In this document: positions 1 through 3,751 of the stretch, piece after piece | Numbering within the stretch: the stretch's first letter is position 1 | Layout: each line of letters starts with the position of its first letter | Assembly (NCBI GenBank): GCA_031411575.1 | Contig: JANOBJ010000186.1 | Location: 1-8,967 of the forward strand | Length of the DNA: 8,967 bases | Direction of reading: 5' to 3' | Origin: JANOBJ01 sp031411575 | GTDB taxonomy: Bacteria > Pseudomonadota > Gammaproteobacteria > Burkholderiales > Burkholderiaceae_C | The notes under the pieces: model-generated | What the model was told of the DNA's origin: nothing | The model's input: only the letters and a program-made list of their open reading frames with translations | Databases searched by the model: none | Program-made: the position numbers and the translations under genes

Positions 1-121
1 AGGTGGTGAAGCTCTTCTCACACGCACCGCACTGGCGGCGTCGGCGGATGATATCCCCGTCTTCGGCCACGCGCGTCTCGACCACCTGTGTCTCGGCGTG
101 GCTGCAGAAGGGGCACTTCAT
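1..121 (-). CDS. nrdR: NrdR transcriptional repressor, N-terminal part (cut by window edge)
   Basis: Only the first 40 codons are in the window; the gene runs off the left end. NrdR is a cytoplasmic ATP/dATP-sensing repressor that binds NrdR boxes upstream of ribonucleotide reductase operons. The visible part is the zinc ribbon: it starts MKCPFC, and the second cysteine pair is C31-x-x-C34, so the metal ligands would be C3, C6, C31 and C34. The stretch ETRVAEDGDIIRRRRQC between them is the typical NrdR DNA-binding segment, and FTT follows. The ATP-cone domain lies outside the window. The start is the ATG at 121-119; its Shine-Dalgarno is weak (AGG about 11 nt upstream). It lies downstream of glyA on the same strand, a common order in betaproteobacteria, but 178 bp containing a tandem repeat separate the two. 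Confidence 0.93.
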   Translation of the reverse strand, partial: MKCPFCSHAETQVVETRVAEDGDIIRRRRQCGACEKSFTT

Positions 122-139
122 GGTCAGTGGCCTGCGCGC

Positions 140-296
140 AGCGCCGGGCCGCCCCAAGCCAGAGCGCGCCCCCTCGGGGGGCAGCGACGATGCGCAGCGC
201 GGAGCGTGGGGGCAGTCAGCCCCAGCGCCGGGCCGCCCCAAGCCAGCGCGCGCCCCCTCGGGGGGCAGCGACGACGCGCAGCGCGGAGCGTGGGGG
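140..296. repeat. Tandem pair of a 73 bp GC-rich repeat between glyA and nrdR
   Basis: Copy 1 is 140-212 and copy 2 is 224-296, in the same orientation and separated by 11 bp. They are the same length and differ at only two bases (163 and 191 in copy 1). Each holds a perfect short inverted repeat, GCCCCC-TCG-GGGGGC (168-182 in copy 1), and other GC-rich self-complementary stretches. The array fills almost all of the gap between the glyA stop and the nrdR start. From memory, units of this kind (CCCCCACGCTCC... ...GGGGCGGCCCGGC on the minus strand) are scattered between genes in Comamonadaceae genomes, like REP elements. There is no T-tract, so they are not classic Rho-independent terminators, but the hairpins could stabilise glyA mRNA ends or reduce read-through into nrdR; that is inference. 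Confidence 0.88.
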
Positions 297-299
297 TCA

Positions 300-1544
300 T
301 CACTTGTAAACCGGGAAGCGCGCCGTCAGCGCGTTCACCTTGGCCCGTACGGCCTCGATGTTGGCGGCGTCGCGCGGGTTATCCAGAACGTCGGCGATCA
401 GGTGGGCGGTCAGGCGGGCTTCCTCGTCCTTGAAGCCGCGGGTGGTCATGGCGGGGGTGCCGATGCGCACGCCGCTGGTCACCATCGGCTTTTCCGGATC
501 GTTGGGAATGGCGTTCTTGTTGATCGTCATGTGGGCGCTGCCCAGCACTGCTTCGGCTTCCTTGCCGGTGATGCCCTTGGCCCGCAGATCGACCAGCATC
601 AGGTGGCTTTCGGTCCGCCCGCTAACAATTCGCAGGCCGCGAGATGTCAGCGTTTCGGCGACGATGCGCGCATTTGCCAGCACTTGGCGCTGATACGCCT
701 TGAATTCCGGCATCAGCGCTTCCTTGAAGGCGACTGCCTTGGCCGCGATCACGTGCATCAGCGGGCCGCCCTGCAGGCCCGGGAAAATTGCGCTGTTTAT
801 GGCTTTTTCATGGGCGGCCTTCATCAGGATGATGCCGCCGCGCGGCCCGCGCAGGCTTTTGTGGGTGGTGGAGGTCACGACGTCGGCGTGGGGCACGGGG
901 TTGGGGTAGACGCCGGCGGCAATCAGGCCGGCGTAATGCGCCATGTCCACCATGAAAATCGCGCCGACATCCCTGGCGACCTTGGCGAAGCGCTCAAAAT
1001 CGATAGCAAGAGAATACGCACTGGCGCCCGCAATGATCAGTTTTGGCTTGGTTTCGTGGGCTTTTTTCTCCATCGCGTCGTAGTCAATGGCTTCCTCGGC
1101 GTTCAGGCCGTAGCTCACCACGTTGAACCACTTGCCACTGATATTGAGCGGCATGCCGTGGGTCAGGTGGCCACCTTCGGCCAGGCTCATGCCCATGATG
1201 GTGTCGCCCGGCTTCAGGAAGGCCAGAAACACGGCTTCGTTGGCCGAAGCGCCGCAATGCGGCTGCACGTTGGCGGCGTCGGCGCCAAATAGCTGCTTGA
1301 CCCGGTCGATCGCCAGTTGCTCGGCCACGTCCACATACTCGCAGCCGCCGTAGTAACGGCGGCCGGGATAGCCTTCGGCGTATTTGTTGGTGAGCTGGCT
1401 GCCCTGGGCGGCCATGACGGCGGGCGAGGCGTAGTTTTCGCTCGCGATCAGCTCAATGTGGTGTTCCTGGCGTGCGTTTTCAGCCTGGATGGCGGCGAAC
1501 AGCTCGGGATCGGTTTGCTCGACAAGAATGGTGCGGTCGTACAT
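300..1544 (-). CDS. glyA: Serine hydroxymethyltransferase
   Basis: A 414-residue cytoplasmic PLP enzyme that interconverts serine plus tetrahydrofolate with glycine plus 5,10-methylene-THF, the main entry to one-carbon metabolism. Length and motifs match the bacterial family: HIELIASENYAS at 29-40, the NKYAEGYPGRRYYGG block at 53-67, GASANEAV at 98-105, VDMAHYAGLIAAGVYPNP at 199-216 (D200 and H203 are the PLP-ring contacts), and TTHKSLRGPRGG at 226-237 with K229 as the Schiff-base lysine, the same number as in E. coli. R360 in SGVRIGTPA fits the substrate-carboxylate arginine. The start is the ATG at 1544-1542, preceded by GAAGGA (1553-1558) at 8 nt spacing. The stop is TGA at 302-300. No defects are visible. 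The 354 bp gap to the upstream transglycosylase suggests its own promoter; nrdR follows after the repeat pair. Confidence 0.98.
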   Translation of the reverse strand: MYDRTILVEQTDPELFAAIQAENARQEHHIELIASENYASPAVMAAQGSQLTNKYAEGYPGRRYYGGCEYVDVAEQLAIDRVKQLFGADAANVQPHCGASANEAVFLAFLKPGDTIMGMSLAEGGHLTHGMPLNISGKWFNVVSYGLNAEEAIDYDAMEKKAHETKPKLIIAGASAYSLAIDFERFAKVARDVGAIFMVDMAHYAGLIAAGVYPNPVPHADVVTSTTHKSLRGPRGGIILMKAAHEKAINSAIFPGLQGGPLMHVIAAKAVAFKEALMPEFKAYQRQVLANARIVAETLTSRGLRIVSGRTESHLMLVDLRAKGITGKEAEAVLGSAHMTINKNAIPNDPEKPMVTSGVRIGTPAMTTRGFKDEEARLTAHLIADVLDNPRDAANIEAVRAKVNALTARFPVYK

Positions 1545-1621
1545 GTTGGCAGTCCTTCAAGACATGGACCTCTTGCGTCATGGCGTCGTGGCGACGATGA
1601 ATCAAGGGCTGCCCAGGCGAA

Positions 1622-1656
1622 CGGCTGATCACCGTTGCGCGGCTCTTTATCAGCCG
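1622..1656 (-). promoter_or_regulatory. Inverted repeat in the glyA leader
   Basis: CGGCTGAT at 1622-1629 and ATCAGCCG at 1649-1656 are perfect 8 bp arms around a 19 nt loop, about 80-110 bp upstream of the glyA start. If glyA is transcribed from further upstream, this would be a stem-loop in its 5' leader; otherwise it could be a protein-binding palindrome. There is no T-run after it on the minus strand, so it is not an obvious terminator. Confidence 0.35.
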
Positions 1657-1780
1657 GGGCGCGGGTGGCACGCTTCCCAGTGGTTGTCCGACAGGGCAGG
1701 GCCTGCGGGGTCCACGTCAGCACGCACATGACTCCCGGTAGGGGGAGGATGCGCGCCTATCGCCAGTTGCGTACCCAGCT

Positions 1781-1786
1781 AGTGTA
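1781..1786 (-). promoter_or_regulatory. Possible -10 box for glyA
   Basis: On the minus strand TACACT matches the sigma70 -10 consensus at four of six positions and sits in the symmetric context GCTACACTAGC. No good -35 box is found 16-18 bp upstream (TCCCGA at 17 bp). It would give a leader of about 230 nt. Weak candidate only. Confidence 0.25.
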
Positions 1787-1898
1787 GCCGAGCGCACCGA
1801 TTTTCGGGAGCGGTTGGGGCGTTGCCCGGTGCCGTCCGCTGCGTTCAGCGGGGCCAGGCAGCGGAGGGGCGGCCAGCGGTTTGCGCAGGCCCCGGCAC

Positions 1899-2732
1899 TC
1901 AGGAATTGAGGGCCGCGACCTTTTCGACGGGCGGCGCCACATCCGCAGGGGCGGGCGCTTTCACCGGGATCGGCCGGGCCTGCAGTGCCGGCACCGGCTG
2001 GGTCAGCGGCACAGCCTTGCCCGTGGCCACCTTTTGCAGCCGGGCGTGCTCGGCCAGCACCTTGCCGGCGTAGCCGCCGTCGCTGTCCAGGTTGGCGGCG
2101 CCCACGTAGTGCTTCAGGCCGCCTTCGATCGAGCCGGCGCGGGCGATGCATTCCTGCAGCACCTTGACGCCCACCCGCAGGTTGGTCACCGGGTCGAACG
2201 CGGCCAGCTTGCCGCCAAAGCTCTCGTACTTGTCGCTGTGGATACCGGTCATGACCTGCATCAGCCCCTGCGCGCCCACGGGGCTCTGGGCAAACGGGTT
2301 GAAGCTCGATTCCACGGCCATGATGGCCAGGATCAACGTCGGGTCCAACCGGGTTTTGGCGCCGATTTCATAGGCTTCGACCACCAGCGCGCTCAGCGGC
2401 TCGGGCGCCACCTTGTACTTGCGGCTCAGCCAGTAGGCCACCGCGGCTTGCTGCTTGGGCAGGTCCTGCGGGTTGGCGGCGGTGGCGCGGTCGATGGCGC
2501 CGGGCTCGGATTCGTCAGGGCCCGTCAGGGCTTCCTGGCGGGCCTGCAGCCAGCTGTGAAGTTGTTCTTCGCCGGCCTGACGCAGGTCGGGGCGGGCGGT
2601 CAAGGTGATCACGGCAAACACCAATGCCAAGCCCAGAAGGGCAAAGCCGTTGTGCGTGATCTCAAAAAAGCCGTCGGCGATGTCGGATGCGAACGTTCGC
2701 AAGCCTTCGACTGATTGTCCTAACGCTGTCAT
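1899..2732 (-). CDS. Membrane-anchored lytic transglycosylase (SLT domain, GH23 type)
   Basis: A 277-residue protein expected to cleave the MurNAc-GlcNAc bond of peptidoglycan in the periplasm. One hydrophobic segment at about 29-46 follows a short N-terminus and looks like a signal anchor. The SLT domain spans about 118-235. ESSFNPFAQS at 141-150 carries the catalytic glutamate E141, followed by PVGAQGLMQVM at 151-161, the family signature. The later block KHYVGAAN (207-214) with GGYAGKVL (219-226) corresponds to the AYNxG...Y region of the fold. The last 40 residues are Pro/Ala-rich and probably flexible. The start is the ATG at 2732-2730, fixed by an in-frame TGA at 2744-2742 and a good ribosome site, GAGGAAG at 2743-2737. 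The specific family (MltC, MltE or Slt-like) cannot be named from sequence alone. Confidence 0.9.
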   Translation of the reverse strand: MTALGQSVEGLRTFASDIADGFFEITHNGFALLGLALVFAVITLTARPDLRQAGEEQLHSWLQARQEALTGPDESEPGAIDRATAANPQDLPKQQAAVAYWLSRKYKVAPEPLSALVVEAYEIGAKTRLDPTLILAIMAVESSFNPFAQSPVGAQGLMQVMTGIHSDKYESFGGKLAAFDPVTNLRVGVKVLQECIARAGSIEGGLKHYVGAANLDSDGGYAGKVLAEHARLQKVATGKAVPLTQPVPALQARPIPVKAPAPADVAPPVEKVAALNS

Positions 2733-2830
2733 AGCACTTCCTCATCGTGGCGCGGGGTTGCCGGGCGATGCGCCGTGGGCGGCATCACTGTCTGCAACTC
2801 CCTCGTTTGAGTCTGGGTCGCCATCATCAC
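2729..2830 (-). CDS. Possible leader small ORF overlapping the transglycosylase start
   Basis: An open frame of 32 codons from ATG 2827, or 33 from GTG 2830. It ends with a TGA that shares ATGA with the transglycosylase start (2732-2729), the classic arrangement for translational coupling. A ribosome-site-like GGGAG at 2841-2837 is 6 nt from the GTG and 9 nt from the first ATG. The peptide starts MMATQTQTRELQTV, then a Pro/His/Arg-rich part, and ends RHDEEVL. There is no signal peptide or membrane segment, and I recognise no family. About 75% of third positions are G or C, lower than in the neighbouring genes. The transglycosylase ribosome site lies inside its last codons. It may be a regulatory leader peptide or simply a chance open frame. 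Confidence 0.4.
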   Translation of the reverse strand: MMMATQTQTRELQTVMPPTAHRPATPRHDEEVL

Positions 2831-2895
2831 CGGGCACTCCCGTGGCAACCTGAATGAGCGTTGCCGTGCACCGATCTGACTTAGCCGGGGTCGGC
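2831..2895 (-). promoter_or_regulatory. Three hairpins in the transglycosylase leader
   Basis: On the predicted minus-strand transcript, in order: GCCG-ACCC-CGGC at 2895-2884; GGCAAC with GTTGCC around a 10 nt loop at 2865-2844; and CGGG-AGTG-CCCG at 2842-2831. The last stem contains the GGG of the GGGAG ribosome site of the small ORF, so folding could limit its translation. The structures are perfect but short. I do not recognise a named riboswitch class. Confidence 0.4.
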
Positions 2896-2900
2896 AGCGG

Positions 2901-2938
2901 ATTCGGGTTGTCCCTTGGTTTTTGTGGGACAGCCGAAT
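2901..2938. repeat. Long imperfect inverted repeat at the transglycosylase transcription start
   Basis: Left arm 2901-2914 (attcgggttgtccc) and right arm 2926-2938 (gggacagccgaat) pair over 13 positions with one bulged G and one T-G wobble, around an 11 nt loop (2915-2925). The right arm abuts the -10 box of the minus-strand promoter, so it covers the predicted start site. It could be a repressor operator or, as RNA, a 5'-terminal stem-loop protecting the mRNA. No T-run follows on the minus strand. Confidence 0.55.
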
Positions 2939-2966
2939 TCTAGGGGGGTGCCAAATATCGAGTCAA
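2937..2966 (-). promoter_or_regulatory. Sigma70-type promoter for the transglycosylase
   Basis: On the minus strand the -35 box is TTGACT (2966-2961) and the -10 box is TAGAAT (2942-2937), each five of six to consensus, with an 18 bp spacer. Upstream of the -35 lies an AT-rich stretch (about 2967-3010, including TATTTTATATA), which resembles an UP element and stands out in this GC-rich window. Transcription should start near 2930, giving a leader of about 200 nt to the transglycosylase ATG, or about 100 nt to the small ORF. Confidence 0.75.
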
Positions 2967-3109
2967 GTATATAAAATAGAGTGAAAGGCCAAATAAGCGA
3001 ATAATAAAGACTGTACGGGCATCCATATCAGCGCGGCTGGACGGTTCTGTGGGCCGGAAAACCCTGTTCTGGCTGGGCCGCTGCGCTATCGAATCCGCAG
3101 TGCGCGCAA

Positions 3110-3157
3110 AGCCCCGGCAGGGCTGCTGGAAACCCTGAGTCGGGCTCTCTATATTTT
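3110..3157 (+). terminator. Possible intrinsic terminator
   Basis: A two-part stem: AGCCC (3110-3114) with GGGCT (3142-3146) outside, and CAGGG (3118-3122) with CCCTG (3133-3137) inside, around a 10 nt loop. It is followed by CTCTATATTTT (3147-3157). The tail is T-rich but interrupted. It would end a short plus-strand transcript from the AT-rich region near 2970-3010. The same bases can be read as a -10 box, so the assignment is uncertain. Confidence 0.3.
3127..3155 (+). promoter_or_regulatory. Possible plus-strand promoter
   Basis: TGGAAA (3127-3132) and TATATT (3150-3155) are separated by exactly 17 bp; they match the sigma70 boxes at four and five of six positions. It would start RNA near 3162, running through the hairpin series toward the DUF748 gene. 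It overlaps the terminator-like element above, and only one of the two readings may be real. Confidence 0.3.
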
Positions 3158-3286
3158 GTAACAGGCACCTCGCGGGGCCGTTGGCCGGTCAGATCGGGGG
3201 CTGCCGAGTGCCTGGCGCACCCTTGACACGGCCCGGGCGCGGCACCAGCCGCGTCAGGCCGCAAAGCCCAGAAAGAGGCGTCCAAA

Positions 3287-3331
3287 GCGCCAATTGCCGA
3301 CCGTTGTCAAGCCAAGATCGGCAATCGGCGC
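3287..3331. repeat. Hairpin with 14 nt arms
   Basis: GCGCC-A-ATTGCCGA (3287-3300) faces TCGGCAAT-C-GGCGC (3318-3331): 13 of 14 positions pair, with one A/C mismatch and a 17 nt loop. No T-run follows directly on either strand (on the plus strand TTTTT comes about 17 nt later), so it is a poor terminator. It may be an operator or part of the structured leader upstream of the DUF748 gene. Confidence 0.55.
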
Positions 3332-3353
3332 GGGCGCTATCATTAGATTTTTC

Positions 3354-3619
3354 CCTTGGCAATCAAGGCTGTTGTCACCTAACTTGTAGAGGCTTGAGTG
3401 ACATCGAGCATTGTCCGGTAGGAGCCAGTTCTCATGACGCGCAGGCGTCTGGACGAAGCAGCCCCGGAAACCTCTGGAGGCAATCCATTGCTTCCGACGC
3501 GACGTGGGACACCACCCTCCCTGTTGCGAAGCCAGACGGCCCCGACCATTGGTCAGCCCTTAATAGTCTGGTGTAGCCCGGCGGATCGGTTTCAGACCAC
3601 CAGCCGGGCTATCTCTTTT
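3354..3619 (+). ncRNA. Candidate structured RNA ending in a terminator (attenuator or small RNA)
   Basis: Reading the plus strand: CCTTG-gcaat-CAAGG (3354-3368); TGTCAC with GTGACA (3373-3378 and 3398-3403); an outer stem CGTCTGG (3446-3452) with CCAGACG (3532-3538) that encloses GGAGGCAA-TCCA-TTGCTTCC (3476-3495) and GTGG-gaca-CCAC (3504-3515); then GACC-ATT-GGTC (3544-3554); then the terminator (3574-3619). A second GTCTGG at 3566-3571 could take the same CCAGAC, and CTGGTG (3568-3573) could pair with CACCAG (3598-3603), blocking the terminator. In the frame of the downstream gene this stretch is open, but third-position GC is only about 62%, with TTA and ATA codons, which argues that it is not coding. 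Its 5' end is not defined and I recognise no known RNA family. Confidence 0.4.
3574..3619 (+). terminator. Rho-independent terminator upstream of the DUF748 gene
   Basis: TAGCCCGGC (3574-3582) and GCCGGGCTA (3603-3611) form a perfect 9 bp GC-rich stem around a 20 nt loop that can hold a further 3 bp stem. TCTCTTTT (3612-3619) follows directly. It points along the plus strand and lies 132 bp before the likely start of the DUF748 gene, so it would stop leader transcripts rather than end a known gene. Confidence 0.65.
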
Positions 3620-3644
3620 GGGGAACCGCTTTCTGCGGTTGCCC
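3620..3644 (+). repeat. Short hairpin right after the terminator
   Basis: AACCGC (3624-3629) and GCGGTT (3635-3640) pair perfectly around TTTCT, and GGG (3620-3622) with CCC (3642-3644) can extend the stem past a G/G mismatch. No T-run follows. It may be a second fold of the same leader RNA. Confidence 0.35.
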
Positions 3645-3751
3645 TCTCCCGCCCAGTGTGGGCCCGGCGCCGGCGCGGTGTTGGGCAACTGCTCACAGGG
3701 TTTACGGCATCAGCCATTGACGCGACGGCCCGGGCACTGAAAACTCCGGCC

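Larger units (their letters stand above)
1545..1898. other. 354 bp gap upstream of glyA
   Basis: I see no gene here on either strand. Short open frames overlapping the glyA start on the minus strand have no recognisable content and cross into glyA in another frame. The gap should hold the glyA promoter and leader. It contains the glyA ribosome site (1553-1558), an 8 bp inverted repeat at 1622-1656, a possible -10 on the minus strand at 1781-1786, and a short CCGCT/AGCGG hairpin near 1837-1852 just after the transglycosylase stop, without a T-run. I saw no glycine riboswitch signature. Confidence 0.6.
2967..3433. other. Non-coding divergent regulatory region
   Basis: No convincing gene on either strand. 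A minus-strand open frame at 3028-3285 starts with TTG, has no ribosome site and gives a Pro/Ala/Arg-rich product of no recognisable family. The part next to 2967-3010 is AT-rich. The rest holds a hairpin with a T-rich tail (3110-3157), a possible plus-strand promoter (3127-3155), a 14 bp-arm hairpin (3287-3331) and two smaller hairpins (3354-3368 and 3373-3403). Confidence 0.6.

Noticed and set aside
996..1012. AT-rich stretch aaaatcgatagcaagag in glyA, resembling the start of the mini-element
   Set aside because: It encodes a normal variable part of GlyA (SLAIDF) with no second arm and no other match to the 56 bp element.
3..1292. A 429-codon plus-strand open frame across nrdR, the repeats and glyA
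   Set aside because: It is the antisense shadow of glyA in a GC-rich genome; the product is His/Gly/Arg-rich with no recognisable domain, and glyA is unambiguous on the other strand.
1881..2714. A 277-codon plus-strand open frame opposite the lytic transglycosylase
   Set aside because: Antisense shadow: the minus-strand frame has a clear SLT catalytic motif, ribosome site and promoter, while the plus-strand product has no family features.
2733..2930. A c-di-AMP (ydaO) or c-di-GMP riboswitch controlling the cell-wall enzyme
   Set aside because: The conserved motifs of these classes are not visible in the leader, and c-di-AMP signalling is not expected in this group.
3223..3228. TTGACA, a perfect -35 hexamer on the plus strand
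   Set aside because: No acceptable -10 box lies 16-18 bp downstream; the region there is GC-rich.
3028..3285. An 85-codon minus-strand frame in the divergent region
   Set aside because: TTG start, no ribosome site, low-complexity product with no recognisable family, and it overlaps hairpin and promoter-like signals.
3404..3619. Possible 6S RNA, RNase P RNA, tmRNA, SRP RNA or a classic riboswitch (TPP, FMN, cobalamin, glycine, Mn)
   Set aside because: I looked for the signature motifs of each as I remember them and found none; left as an unclassified candidate.
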